Positions 35,028 to 43,651 of a DNA stretch of 64,000 nt are shown piece by piece. Location of the stretch: contig KB906734.1 of NCBI GenBank assembly GCA_000381585.1, forward strand, positions 372,001 through 436,000, written 5' to 3'. The notes beneath the pieces were generated by a model. That model made no database searches, was not told the DNA's origin, and was given only the letters and a program-made list of their open reading frames with translations. Numbering within the stretch: position 1 is the first letter of the stretch; each line of letters opens with the position of its first letter. Source of the DNA: Acidobacteriaceae bacterium KBS 83 (GTDB lineage: Bacteria > Acidobacteriota > Terriglobia > Terriglobales > Acidobacteriaceae). A program made the translations under genes and the position numbers.

Positions 35028-35665
35028 TTCGATTCCGTGAGTACAGGGGTCAGGTAGCGGAGAACGGCATTGCGCATCGCCTGCTGCAGGCGCTGACGGG
35101 CGTGAGGCGAGGCGACGGCCAGCTCGTCGAGGATTCCGCGGAAGATCATAAGGGCTACCTGCCCATGATGGACCGCTTCAGAGCGAGAGAGAGTGGGTAG
35201 CTCTCGTCGGAGGCGGGCCGCGATGAAGTCGACGAAAACCTGCCCAAGAACCCGCTTGTCTTCGCGCGCGGCAGGTGAGAGCGGTGCGTTGACCACGAGG
35301 GTGTGAAACTCGGGACGCTTCCGGTTGAACCTCATGCACACATCGATCAGTTCACCGACGGCTTCTGTGAAGTCCAATACGCCTTCGGAGTCGATTGCGC
35401 GTTCTACCTCGGCCATTTCGCGCGCGTACATCGAGGCGAGCGCGCTGGCGATGGCTTCTTTATTGGGGAAAAACTGGTAAAGAGTAGCCGGAGATACGCC
35501 CGCTTCCGTGGCGATCGCGTTTGTGGTGGTCTCGTGGTAACCAAGACGACCGAAAACTGCGGCAGCGGCGCGGAGGAGAGCCTGCTGGCGCTGCTCGCCA
35601 CGCGCGTTACGCTTGCGGTTTGGATCAAAGACGCTCACGGGAGGATTCTCGCAGAAAGGAATCAT
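35000..35665 (-). CDS. TetR/AcrR family transcriptional regulator
   Basis: 221 residues. Helix-turn-helix: RQQALLRAAAAVFGRLGYHE, then TTTNAIATEAGVSPATLYQF and FPNKEAIA, the classic TetR DNA-binding region. The C-terminal helices form the ligand domain (EVERAIDSEGVLDFTEAVGE). Start 35665 is chosen because a palindrome begins two bases upstream; the frame is open far upstream but that is antisense to the NmrA gene. It is divergent from the NmrA-like gene and probably represses both promoters. The C-terminus lies in the direct repeat at 34984-35027, so its native end may have been altered. Confidence 0.93.
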   Translation of the reverse strand: MIPFCENPPVSVFDPNRKRNARGEQRQQALLRAAAAVFGRLGYHETTTNAIATEAGVSPATLYQFFPNKEAIASALASMYAREMAEVERAIDSEGVLDFTEAVGELIDVCMRFNRKRPEFHTLVVNAPLSPAAREDKRVLGQVFVDFIAARLRRELPTLSRSEAVHHGQVALMIFRGILDELAVASPHARQRLQQAMRNAVLRYLTPVLTESKTGRAVRSA

Positions 35666-35666
35666 A

Positions 35667-35710
35667 TAAGTAAAAACTTGCATCCCTTTTAGAACACAAG
35701 TATCTACTTG
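35667..35710. promoter_or_regulatory. Twin operator-like palindromes between TetR and NmrA genes
   Basis: Two related 14-bp palindromic sites: TAAGTAAAAACTTG (35667-35680) and CAAGTATCTACTTG (35697-35710), sharing 11 of 14 bases. They start 30 bp apart, about three helical turns. The second is a perfect 6-2-6 inverted repeat. They cover the TetR start and end just before the NmrA ribosome-binding site, where a TetR dimer would block both promoters. Confidence 0.75.
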
Positions 35711-35728
35711 CATAGGGAGGTGAACGAC

Positions 35729-36598
35729 ATGTTCACAGTGATGGGAATTACGGGCAAAGTTGGCGGGGCAGTCGCGGAGAATCTGCTTGCTGCGGGTAAA
35801 ACGGTGCGGGGCGTGGTGCGCGATTCGGGGAAGGCGAAAGCCTGGGCTGATCGTGGTGTGGAACTGGTGCAATCCGCATATGACGACGCGGCGGGACTCG
35901 CCAAGGCGTTCTCGGGGGCAGAGGGTGTGTTCGCGATGATTCCACCGGACTTTGCGCCGGCTCCCGGGCTGCCGGACCAGAAGCGTACGATTGCGGCGAT
36001 CCGTGAGGCGCTGGAGCAGGCGAATCCTGGCAAGGCTGTGTTTCTTTCGTCTATCGGTTCGGAGCAACCGAGCGGGCTGGGGCTGATCACGTCGACCCAC
36101 CTGATGGAAGAGGCGATGCGCACGCTGCCGATCCCTGTGGCGTACCTGCGCGCGGGCAGTTTCATGGAGAACTGGCTGGGAGCGTTGGACCACATCCGTG
36201 CGACGGGTGAGATGCCGTTCTTCTATGCGCCGCTTGATCGCAAATTCCCGCTGGTCGCCACGCGAGACATCGGCCTGGCGGGCGCCAAGGTATTGCAGGA
36301 GACCTGGACGGGGGAGCGTGTGCTGGAGGTAGACGGACCTGAGGGTGGAACCGATTTGCACGCAACGGCGGCCGCGTTCGGCAGGGCGCTGGGCCGTGAG
36401 GTGAAGGCCGTGCAATTACCTGAGGCTGCCTGGCAGAACGTTTTGGAAACCATGGGTACGCCAGCTGATCGGACCGGGCTCTATATCGAAATGGTGAAGA
36501 GCTTCAACTCGGGCTGGATCCACTTCGGTAATTCGGGAACAGAGAAGTTCCATGGGCCGACGACGATCGAGGCGTTCGCACAGCAGCTGGTCAAGTAA
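35729..36598 (+). CDS. NmrA-like/SDR NAD(P)-binding protein
   Basis: 289 residues. MFTVMGITGKVGGAVAENLL holds the Rossmann glycine motif of atypical short-chain dehydrogenases. VFLSSIGSEQPSGLGLITST and AYLRAGSFMENWL follow, typical of NmrA-family and NAD(P)H-dependent quinone or azoreductase-like proteins. ATG 35729 follows GGGAGGTG. Divergent from, and probably repressed by, the TetR regulator at 35665. A strong terminator follows at 36638. Substrate unknown; NmrA proteins may be redox sensors or reductases. Confidence 0.92.
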   Translation: MFTVMGITGKVGGAVAENLLAAGKTVRGVVRDSGKAKAWADRGVELVQSAYDDAAGLAKAFSGAEGVFAMIPPDFAPAPGLPDQKRTIAAIREALEQANPGKAVFLSSIGSEQPSGLGLITSTHLMEEAMRTLPIPVAYLRAGSFMENWLGALDHIRATGEMPFFYAPLDRKFPLVATRDIGLAGAKVLQETWTGERVLEVDGPEGGTDLHATAAAFGRALGREVKAVQLPEAAWQNVLETMGTPADRTGLYIEMVKSFNSGWIHFGNSGTEKFHGPTTIEAFAQQLVK

Positions 36599-36637
36599 GG
36601 AGAACGGGCGCAGGGACTCTTCGATGCAATAAATTCG

Positions 36638-36670
36638 GCATCTCGGAAGCGGCGTCAGCTTCCGAGATGC
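36638..36670 (+). terminator. 13-bp terminator hairpin after the NmrA gene
   Basis: GCATCTCGGAAGC, loop GGCGTCA, GCTTCCGAGATGC, followed by GCGTTTCTCG. It lies 40 bp after the stop. Stem perfect; U-tract short. Confidence 0.85.
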
Positions 36671-36750
36671 GCGTTTCTCGTGACGGATCATCGGCCTCCG
36701 TCGTTCGACCCCAAATGCGATACCCTTCCGCAGGGAGAACCAGAACGAAG

Positions 36751-37695
36751 ATGATCGTAGACCGCCGGCGATTCTTGCAACTAGGCTCCAGTACGGCAGC
36801 AATCAGTCTGATTCCTTCAACCTTCGCCGAGACAACCCAGCGGCCGCCGATCATTGACGTACATCTCCACGCGTATCCTTCCGACGCGCCAATCCCCGCC
36901 GTAAAGAATCCCGCTACCGGGAAGACGGTACAGCTCAAGGACGGAGCCGCTCACAGGGCAGCCTGCCTTGCTGAAATGAAACGCCTGAATATCGTTAAAG
37001 CAGTCGTGAGTGGAGGAGATGGTGACCGCCTCGCCGCCGCGACAGCCTGGTACGACGCGGATCCGGGAAGAATCATTCCCGGGGCCGGCATACGCGGCTC
37101 TGAAGATACGCCGCTGCCCGACCTGAGTGTGCTCCGTAGCGACTTCACGAGTGGACGCATGCGTGTCTTAGGCGAAGTCACTACGCAATATGCCGGCCTC
37201 ACCCTGGACGACCCGAAATACGCTGCTTATCTGGCCCTTGCTGAAGAATTGGATATACCGGTCGCTTTGCACACGGGAACGATGCCGCCCGGAATGTCGT
37301 TCGATCCATGCTGCCGTACAGCTCGCGCTCGCCTTGGGAACCCCGGACTTGTGGAAGAGGCTCTCAACCGCTATCCGAAACTCAGACTGAATCTCATGCA
37401 CGCCGGCTGGCCGTATCTCGACGACACGCTCTCTATTCTTTTCCACTATCCGCAAGTCAACGCGGACTTGGGCGCGATCGACTGGCTGCTTCCACGAGCG
37501 GAGTTTCACGCCTACCTGAACTCACTCATGCGGGCTGGGTTCGGCAAGCGCTTGATGTTCGGCACCGATCAGATGTACTGGCCTGAAGGAATCGCGATGG
37601 CCGTGGATGGGGTGAATTCTGCGTCATTCCTTAGTCATGGGGAGAAACGGGACATCTTTTATTCGAACGCGGCTCGCTTCTATAAGTTGGGCTAG
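36751..37695 (+). CDS. Exported amidohydrolase-family protein (amidohydrolase_2 type)
   Basis: 314 residues. The N-terminus DRRRFLQLGSSTAAISLIPS has a twin-arginine signal. The TIM-barrel has PPIIDVHLHAYPSDAPIP (HxH metal ligands), VALHTGTMPPGM, LNLMHAGWPYLDD and MFGTDQMYWPEG (Asp ligand). This branch hydrolyses or decarboxylates small carboxylated aromatics or lactones; the substrate here is unknown. ATG 36751 with upstream GGGAGAAC is preferred over 36667. The Tat signal implies folded, metal-loaded export. Confidence 0.88.
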   Translation: MIVDRRRFLQLGSSTAAISLIPSTFAETTQRPPIIDVHLHAYPSDAPIPAVKNPATGKTVQLKDGAAHRAACLAEMKRLNIVKAVVSGGDGDRLAAATAWYDADPGRIIPGAGIRGSEDTPLPDLSVLRSDFTSGRMRVLGEVTTQYAGLTLDDPKYAAYLALAEELDIPVALHTGTMPPGMSFDPCCRTARARLGNPGLVEEALNRYPKLRLNLMHAGWPYLDDTLSILFHYPQVNADLGAIDWLLPRAEFHAYLNSLMRAGFGKRLMFGTDQMYWPEGIAMAVDGVNSASFLSHGEKRDIFYSNAARFYKLG

Positions 37696-37947
37696 GGGAT
37701 TTAGATCGACCGTTCGACGGTCCGTTTCGGATTTCTTCCGGATGGTCGACCAACCGGCTGGAATGCCCTGGGCGCTCAGTTAAGGAATCAATGAGCGCAT
37801 CGGCCTGTTAGCAACAGTTGTCAATAGATTCCGCATTTTTCCGTTCTAGCACTGCGTTCTGGGACGCAAACAGTCGCTGGATGCAGTGTCCGTTTGCGGG
37901 TCAACTCGCGATTGTGGCCGAACCCCCTAGACTCCAAAACAGACACC

Positions 37948-37976
37948 TTGACCTTCTACACGTTCGAGTGTATGTG
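37948..37976 (+). promoter_or_regulatory. Promoter-like boxes and operator-like palindrome before the PadR gene
   Basis: TTGACC (37948-37953) and TATGTG (37971-37976) are separated by 17 bp. The spacer contains TACAC-GTTCGA-GTGTA, a 5-6-5 inverted repeat that overlaps the -10 box, where a PadR dimer could bind and autorepress. The start codon is 15 bp downstream. Confidence 0.6.
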
Positions 37977-37990
37977 TAGAAGCCATAGGC

Positions 37991-38341
37991 ATGAAGACGG
38001 AAGACAGATTCGATCTCCCGCAGGGTACCCTCGATCTACTCATCATGAGGGTGGTTGCGCTTGGCCCCATTCACGGTTACGCCATCGCGCAAAGGATTCA
38101 GCAGATGTCTCGCGAGGCCTTGCAGGTCCAACAGGGATCCCTTTATCCCGCTCTCCATCGCCTCGAATACAAAAAGCTGCTGACTTCCAACTGGCAACCG
38201 TCCGAGACGGGCCGTGAAGCCAAGTTCTATGAGCTCACTGCCAAAGGTCGAGCGCATCTCAGGGCGGAGACCGAAAATTGGAAGCGCCTCACCGACGTGG
38301 TCGGGCTCATTCTTAAGGGAACGCTGGAGGGAATTTCATGA
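37991..38341 (+). CDS. PadR family transcriptional regulator
   Basis: 116 residues. LPQGTLDLLIMRVVALGPIH, GYAIAQRIQQMSREALQVQQ and GSLYPALHRLEYKKLL form the winged helix-turn-helix of PadR proteins; the C-terminal helix mediates dimerisation. It overlaps the ADOP permease gene by ATGA, a coupling very common in acidobacteria. Likely represses its own operon through the TACAC/GTGTA site upstream. The inducing ligand is unknown. Confidence 0.96.
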   Translation: MKTEDRFDLPQGTLDLLIMRVVALGPIHGYAIAQRIQQMSREALQVQQGSLYPALHRLEYKKLLTSNWQPSETGREAKFYELTAKGRAHLRAETENWKRLTDVVGLILKGTLEGIS

Positions 38342-41067
38342 GCTGGCTGCAGAGACTCTTCGCACGCAGGCGCATGGAGCGCGATCTGGACAAGGAAATC
38401 CGGTTTCACGTCGAATCGCAGGTCGCCGATAAGGTACGATCCGGCATTTCCGAAATCGAAGCCCGTCGGCTGACGCGTCTGGAGTTCGGTGGCACTGAAC
38501 AGATCAAAGAGGATTGCCGGGAGAGTCGAGGCACTTTGTGGTTTGAATCGCTAGTTCAGGATGTCCGATACGGTCTGCGACAACTTCGAAAATCGCCCGG
38601 CTTCGCCTTTATCGCCATCCTCTCCCTGACGCTGGGCATCGGCGCCAACACTGCCATCTTCACGCTGCTCAACGCGATCCTGCTGCGCCCGCTTCCGGTC
38701 CAGAATCCCAGTGAGTTGCTTCTATTCGGGGACGGCCAGGCGCAGGGCAGCACCAGCTCAATTCCCGACGGGAGCACGAGGCTATTCTCCTATTCCCTCT
38801 TTCACGATTTTCGCCAGAAGGATACTTCGTTTTCAGGAATCGCCGCGGTAGACAGCAGCCAGTTTGCGACCAAAGCTTCGATTGGCGGGGCAGCTTATCA
38901 AACGACCCACGTCGATCTTGTCTCCGGCAGTTACTTCTCCGTGCTTGGTGTACCGGCATTTCTGGGCCGTACGATTGGCGAATCCGACGATGGCGCCGAC
39001 GGCGCAGGTCCGGTCGCCGTAGCCAGTTACTCCTGGTTCCAGCGGCAATTCAATGGCGACCCATCCGCGCTTGGTAAAACCATCCGCATCCAGTCACACG
39101 ACTACACGCTGGTCGGCGTTGCCCGGCCGGGCTTCTACGGATACACGGTGGACCAATCGACCGACCTGTGGATTCCGCTTTCGATGGAGAAGGCGTTCTC
39201 TCGTCCGGGCTGGAACGGACTCGGGGATAAATTCTTTCAGTCGCTCTATCTGATCGGCCGTCTGAAACCCGGCGTGACCGCAACCCAAGCGAGCGCCGAA
39301 ACCAATCTGCTGTTCAAGCAGATTCTCCGCAGCTACCTCGGGTCTCAACCTCCGCAAAAGCATCTCGATGATATTGCACACGCCAGTATCCAACTGAATC
39401 CAGGAGGCCGTGGAGTCTCTTACCTGCGTTACGCGTTCTCGGTGCCGCTGGAAATTCTCATGGCCATTGTGGCGCTGGTGCTGCTGATTGCCTGCGCGAA
39501 TATCGCGAACATGCTTCTGGCCCGCGGCGTAGCGCGGACGCGTGAAGTCGCGGTGCGCATGGCACTGGGCGCATCGCATCGCAGGATTGTGTTGCAACTT
39601 CTCACGGAGTCTCTATTGCTTGCTTTTCTGGGAGCGGCGGCCGGTGTTGCGCTGGCATGGAAGGCGAGTGTTGTGCTGCTGAGCATGGCCACGCCCGGCC
39701 CCGATCCAGTTCCGTTGAATCTGACCCCCGACATGGCCGTGCTCGGCTTTACGCTAGGGGCCGCGTTGGTAACGGCGCTTCTGTTCGGCATGCTGCCGGC
39801 GTTCCGGGCGGCGGGGCTTGAGTTCACACCTGCACTCAAGGACGGGCGCGGCAGTTCTTCTTCCACAACGCGCGGCGCGCTGGCCCGATCGCTTATCGTC
39901 GGACAGATTGCGCTTTCTGTCGTGCTGCTGGTTGTCGCCGGGTTGTTCGTGCGCAGCCTCATAAACCTCTCGGACGTTGAGACCGGTTTCGACAAGCACA
40001 ACGTCCTCGTGTTTTCTCTCGACTCAAGCACGGCCAATCTGCCGCATGGAACTCCGGAAGAGATACGCTCTGTCCAGTTACAGGAGCAGATCGAAGACCG
40101 TGTGCAGAACCTCCCAGGCGTAAAAGCGGATGGCTTTGCCTTCTTCACTTTCAATCAAGGCGCATGGACCGACGAAGTTCTCTTCCTGGGCATCCCGCGG
40201 ACGCAGTCAAACGGCGGCGAGGTCTCCTTCAACATTACCGGCAAGGGATATTTCACCACGATGGGCATTCAGCTGGTCGCGGGCCGTCTCTTCAACGCTC
40301 AGGATACGCAGATGTCAAATAAAGTCGCGGTCATCAACGAAACCATGGCGCGTCGCTTCTTTCCGAATGGTTCGGCGATCGGACGCCGCTTTGGAATCGG
40401 AGAGACCCCGGATCATCCTGGCGAGAAGGAAGTGATCGGCGTGGTCAAAGATGCCAAGTACAGCTCACTCACCGAAGGCACGCTGATGGCCGCCTATTTC
40501 CCCTGCACGCAAAATCCCGGCTTCTACGGGAACTTTGCGGTTCGCTATGCTCCCGGGGCAAACCGGCAGGAAATCGTCTCGCGAACGCGCCGCGCCATCG
40601 CTGAGATCAACTCCAACATTCTGGTCAACAACGTTGGCAGTCTGGAAGAGCAGGTGGACGGTTCCATTGCGACGCAGTCGCTGGTTGCCCGGCTTTCGAG
40701 TTTCTTTGGAATCATAGCTGTTTTTCTCGGCTGCATCGGCATCTACGGTGTGCTTTCGTATTCGGTAGCCCGCCGTACGAGTGAGTTTGGCGTCCGTCTC
40801 GCCCTCGGGGCACGATCTCACATGTTGCTTTGGATGATCCTTCGAGAATGCATTCTGCTGTTGGCTCTCGGACTTGCTATCGGTGTGCCGGTCGCCTTGA
40901 GTTCAACACGCATTCTCAAGAGCTTGCTCTACGAGTTAAGTCCGCTCGACCCCACGGCTATCTCCATCGCAATTGCCGCCGTTTCTGTAATGACCATCGC
41001 CGCCGCGTGGTTACCCGCAAGGCGCGCCACCAAAATCGACCCGATGCAAGCCTTGCGCACCGAATAG
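38338..41067 (+). CDS. ADOP family FtsX/MacB-like permease
   Basis: 909 residues. N-terminal ADOP prefix (MERDLDKEIRFHVESQVADK). The two-half architecture has TM1 (FAFIAILSLTLGIGANTAIF) followed by a periplasmic MacB-like domain, an FtsX block (about 370-480: MAIVALVLLIACANIANMLL), a second TM and periplasmic domain, and a last FtsX block (GCIGIYGVLSYSVARRTSEF). Such proteins form an acidobacterial branch of type VII ABC permeases; no ATPase subunit is encoded here. Translationally coupled to PadR. Suggested role in drug or peptide efflux or envelope stress; not shown. Confidence 0.95.
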   Translation: MSWLQRLFARRRMERDLDKEIRFHVESQVADKVRSGISEIEARRLTRLEFGGTEQIKEDCRESRGTLWFESLVQDVRYGLRQLRKSPGFAFIAILSLTLGIGANTAIFTLLNAILLRPLPVQNPSELLLFGDGQAQGSTSSIPDGSTRLFSYSLFHDFRQKDTSFSGIAAVDSSQFATKASIGGAAYQTTHVDLVSGSYFSVLGVPAFLGRTIGESDDGADGAGPVAVASYSWFQRQFNGDPSALGKTIRIQSHDYTLVGVARPGFYGYTVDQSTDLWIPLSMEKAFSRPGWNGLGDKFFQSLYLIGRLKPGVTATQASAETNLLFKQILRSYLGSQPPQKHLDDIAHASIQLNPGGRGVSYLRYAFSVPLEILMAIVALVLLIACANIANMLLARGVARTREVAVRMALGASHRRIVLQLLTESLLLAFLGAAAGVALAWKASVVLLSMATPGPDPVPLNLTPDMAVLGFTLGAALVTALLFGMLPAFRAAGLEFTPALKDGRGSSSSTTRGALARSLIVGQIALSVVLLVVAGLFVRSLINLSDVETGFDKHNVLVFSLDSSTANLPHGTPEEIRSVQLQEQIEDRVQNLPGVKADGFAFFTFNQGAWTDEVLFLGIPRTQSNGGEVSFNITGKGYFTTMGIQLVAGRLFNAQDTQMSNKVAVINETMARRFFPNGSAIGRRFGIGETPDHPGEKEVIGVVKDAKYSSLTEGTLMAAYFPCTQNPGFYGNFAVRYAPGANRQEIVSRTRRAIAEINSNILVNNVGSLEEQVDGSIATQSLVARLSSFFGIIAVFLGCIGIYGVLSYSVARRTSEFGVRLALGARSHMLLWMILRECILLLALGLAIGVPVALSSTRILKSLLYELSPLDPTAISIAIAAVSVMTIAAAWLPARRATKIDPMQALRTE

Positions 41068-41111
41068 CCGGAGAAACACGTGCTGGCCAACCGGCGCGTC
41101 TTCCTGGCTGG

Positions 41112-41281
41112 CTAATGCTTAGCTTGCCGCACAAACTCCACCCGGCGATTGTTCGCCTTGTCCGCTGGAGAATCGTTCGGGCGCAGTGGCTTCGTGTCGC
41201 ATACCCCTTGGTCGTCAGCCGGCTCGCATTTACACCCATCGACACGAGTTGCGCCTTCATCGCATCGGCGCGCTGCTGCGA
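41112..41281 (-). pseudogene. Fragment of an OmpA-family protein (C-terminal peptidoglycan-binding domain)
   Basis: On the minus strand the reading is LSQQRADAMKAQLVSMGVNA, SRLTTKGY, then, after restoring one deleted base near 41202, DTKPLRPNDSPADKANNRRV and EFVRQAKH before a stop. This is the end of an OmpA_C domain (LSxxRAxxVxxxLxxxG, RLxxxGYGxxxP, NRRVEF). Nothing upstream of LSQQ remains; the fragment ends at the junction with the DUF3857 fragment. Intact OmpA genes were not seen in the window. Confidence 0.8.
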
Positions 41282-41395
41282 CAGCTCGGCGCTTCACTAT
41301 ACCCGCGAGTACACCGCAAAGCAGTTGGAACTCGACGCTCCCGCTACTTCGACCTCCGCAAATTCACCGAGCGCGTCGCCTACGACGAAGCCACC
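41276..41395 (+). pseudogene. Fragment of a DUF3857/transglutaminase gene 3' end
   Basis: About 115 bp closely similar to 29599-29711, the last codons of the intact DUF3857 protein: GGCGCTTCACTATACCCGCG, then a shared segment encoding RKFTERVAYDEAT. One base is missing relative to the source (CTCCCGCTAC after GACG), so the frame changes. It is inserted between an OmpA fragment and a molybdopterin-oxidoreductase fragment that both read the other way. An imperfect inverted repeat (GGCGAGCCGCTGC / GGCAGTGGCTCGCC) sits at its right junction. Confidence 0.85.
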
Positions 41396-41885
41396 GGCGA
41401 GCCGCTGCTCCGGGGCAGTGGCTCGCCGTTGATTTCGTAGCAGAGCAGGTTGTTGCTATTGAGCGCTTCATCGATAGACATGCTGCGGGCAAACTGCTCA
41501 GTGATCGTGAGATCGAGTCCGCCTTCGGAATCGGGCTCGCCCACTCCCGTCTTGCCGCTACTGACGATCCCCGAGTTGTCGCGGATTGCCACCTTCCCGC
41601 TATCAGATCCGTAGAAGACCACTTCGGTGCCCTGTTCCAGGACACCCACCTCCTCTAACAGCGGGGACAGCTGCGCTCCGCCCCAGCGCGCATTACCGAC
41701 GAGTGGTGAGAGGACCCCAGCCCCGGGATCCTCATCATTCCCCCGACTTCCTGGCGCGCACGGACCTTGAGGTCACTCAACGTCAGGGATTGCAGCCGTG
41801 CAACCAGCCCCTGATATCTACGCGCCACGTGGAAGGATCGGCATTTTGAAATATTCCGTAGTGGGTAACGTAAAAGTTGTGGACC
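41380..41885 (-). pseudogene. Decayed molybdopterin-dependent (sulfite oxidase-like) oxidoreductase, central part
   Basis: In minus-strand order: HNFYVTHYGIFQNADPSTWR, then (frame change near 41822) SLTLSDLKVRARQEV, then GNARWGGAQLSPLLEEVGVL, EQGTEVVFYGSDSGKVAIRD, ITEQFARSMSIDEALNSNNL and LCYEINGEPLP. These match the order of the Mo-cofactor domain of sulfite oxidase/SorA-like enzymes (FF-x-H-G, DPxTW, WxGxxL, VVFxGxDxG, FARSxxxxxAL, LLxYEMNGEPLP). At least one frameshift and the loss of the C-terminal dimerisation domain show it is non-functional. A Tat-signal fragment that could be its N-terminus lies at 43364, beyond the intact beta-helix gene. Confidence 0.8.
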
Positions 41886-41985
41886 TTCAGGCTCATTCTT
41901 CGATTACAGAGACCTGGTAGCAGCGAGACCCTCAACATGGGCGTACCCGCTGGGCCGTTTCCTACGACTGCTGAACCTTGCAAAC

Positions 41986-43155
41986 TCAGTGCTCGGATTT
42001 CCCCCCTCGGCATAGCCGGGCGGGAGTAGATGTGTCACACGTGTTGAAAACGAAGCGGTTGCCCGAGCCCAAGCCGTCATAGACCAGGTCGAAAGGCTGG
42101 TTGTCAAGTACATCGTTATTCACGATGATGTTGTGCTCCGCCACATCTCCGTAGAATCCCGGGAATAAGGAGACGTTGGCCGTGGAGACGACGACGATAC
42201 CTCCGGCCAGCGGGACGTCATTGATGAGACTGGGCTCACCACCCGGGTGGTTCGTGAGCACCCTGTTCGCCCGAAGCACGATGTGGTCGCCGCCGCCGAT
42301 CAGGATACCCACTCCGGTTAGCGAAAACGGCAGCTCTTCTGCCGAGCAGAATTTGTCGTTGTGCACCACGATATTGTGGGAGGCCCGCCAATTATGCACG
42401 CCGGTAGTCGTGCCCGTGTTCAGGAAGACCAGACCCGAGCAACTGTCGTGCAGCAGGTTGTCCCTCACACTGCCCGTGGACGCATCCCGCACGAGGATCC
42501 CCCATAGGTCGGCAAAAGCCGTGTTGTATCGGATCTTGAAATCGGCGTTTGGTGAATTGCCCACGTAGAAGCCGGCGTCACCGCTGCCGTAGCTCGTGTT
42601 GTACTCAAAGAGGCCGTGTGTAGAGAGGAAGGCAGTGATGCCGTAGCTCTTGTTGTTCGCCGCCACATTGTGGTCCGCGCGGGCCTCGTTAGTGCCACCG
42701 AAGAGGATGCCAACTCCCGAGAAATCCCGTACCGTGAAGCCCGTCACGCGCACATCGTTTACTGTCCGAAGCACCTTACCCTGGGGGTCGAGGTCAGCGA
42801 CACAAATGCCATTGAGGCCGAAGTTCTCACCGCCAATAGGCGGGATCTGTAAAACAGGGCAGAACGGCCTTGGTTGGGCTGGCGGTTCAAGGACCGTATT
42901 CTCGGGTCCTGCGCCCTTTAAGGTGATGCCATCCTTGTTGATGAGCAGGTTCTCCTGGTAGTTGCCCGGACCGACACACACCGTCGCGCCGGTCGCCGCG
43001 CTATCAATCGCGTTTTGAATGGAATGCCCGGCCACCACCTGAACGGTGCACGCCGGGTCCGGTGCCGCTCGTCCGATCCCGGTGAAGACGAGAACGATGA
43101 GACCTCCCGCAAAAAGAGCGGACGTATGCATCGCTGATACGGAAATCCGAACCAT
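41986..43155 (-). CDS. Exported right-handed parallel beta-helix protein (NosD-like)
   Basis: 389 residues, signal peptide ending TGIGRAAPDP. Begins ACTVQVVAGHSIQNAIDSAA, TGATVCVGPGNYQENLLINK, the usual start of NosD/pectate-lyase-like beta-helices. It continues with repeated NxI/VxxN turns: NVAANNKSYGITAF, NLLHDSCSGLVFLN, HNIIVNNDVLDNQPFDLVYD. Such proteins bind or cleave polysaccharides, but no catalytic residues can be assigned. AAGGAGGG precedes the ATG. The gene is intact yet lies between fragments of a molybdopterin oxidoreductase on the same strand (41380-41885 and 43185-43364). Confidence 0.88.
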   Translation of the reverse strand: MVRISVSAMHTSALFAGGLIVLVFTGIGRAAPDPACTVQVVAGHSIQNAIDSAATGATVCVGPGNYQENLLINKDGITLKGAGPENTVLEPPAQPRPFCPVLQIPPIGGENFGLNGICVADLDPQGKVLRTVNDVRVTGFTVRDFSGVGILFGGTNEARADHNVAANNKSYGITAFLSTHGLFEYNTSYGSGDAGFYVGNSPNADFKIRYNTAFADLWGILVRDASTGSVRDNLLHDSCSGLVFLNTGTTTGVHNWRASHNIVVHNDKFCSAEELPFSLTGVGILIGGGDHIVLRANRVLTNHPGGEPSLINDVPLAGGIVVVSTANVSLFPGFYGDVAEHNIIVNNDVLDNQPFDLVYDGLGSGNRFVFNTCDTSTPARLCRGGKSEH

Positions 43156-43184
43156 GATTATCCCTCCTTTCAGTCTTTCTTTAC

Positions 43185-43364
43185 TTAATTCGAGCTGTGC
43201 TTGTCAGGTTGACCATGCCGGGGTGCGGCACAGCGAGTGATGAAAGGGCATCGTTGGGGGATAGGCTCGTCCCTTTGTATAGGTACGGACTCCACCGTCA
43301 ACTCCGCCAACGCCGCGCCGCCTCCTTTCAACAAGGTGCGCCGAGAAAGATCTTGATTTTCCAT
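43185..43364 (-). pseudogene. Tat-signal N-terminal fragment, probably of the decayed molybdopterin oxidoreductase
   Basis: A 59-codon frame starting MENQDLSRRTLLKGGGAALA with GGAGAAC before the ATG. The SRRTLLKGxGAALAxLTV form is typical of sulfite oxidase-like periplasmic molybdoenzymes. Similarity ends after about 35 residues (RDEPIP), and the frame runs into non-matching sequence and stops. No oxidoreductase follows directly; the next matching part is at 41885, across the beta-helix gene. It could also be translated as a useless short peptide. Confidence 0.6.
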
Positions 43365-43651
43365 GGGGTAGTTCTCCTTCCCACAATTCGCGAAAGCGCA
43401 AGTGCTTATGCCAAGGCTCTCGTTTCGTAAAAGTCGTATTGTTCGGGTGGTTGGCCTTCGATGTTGCGACGGAATGGTATACAGCCCGTCGGGCCGGGAC
43501 GAACTGGGCAAGTTCGTCGAGACAGCTCTCCCAATTTCCGCAGAACGCGTAAGGAGCGCAATGCACCAGCGGTTGTCTGGAGGTTAATTTGCGGGTTGAC
43601 AGCTAAGCTGTTGCTGAACAATACTGGCCACCCTTTTGGCGTGGGTGGACC

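Noticed and set aside
35666-36415. Upstream extension of the TetR frame
   Set aside because: The frame is open but antisense to the NmrA gene; the helix-turn-helix starts near 35600, and the operator lies at 35667.
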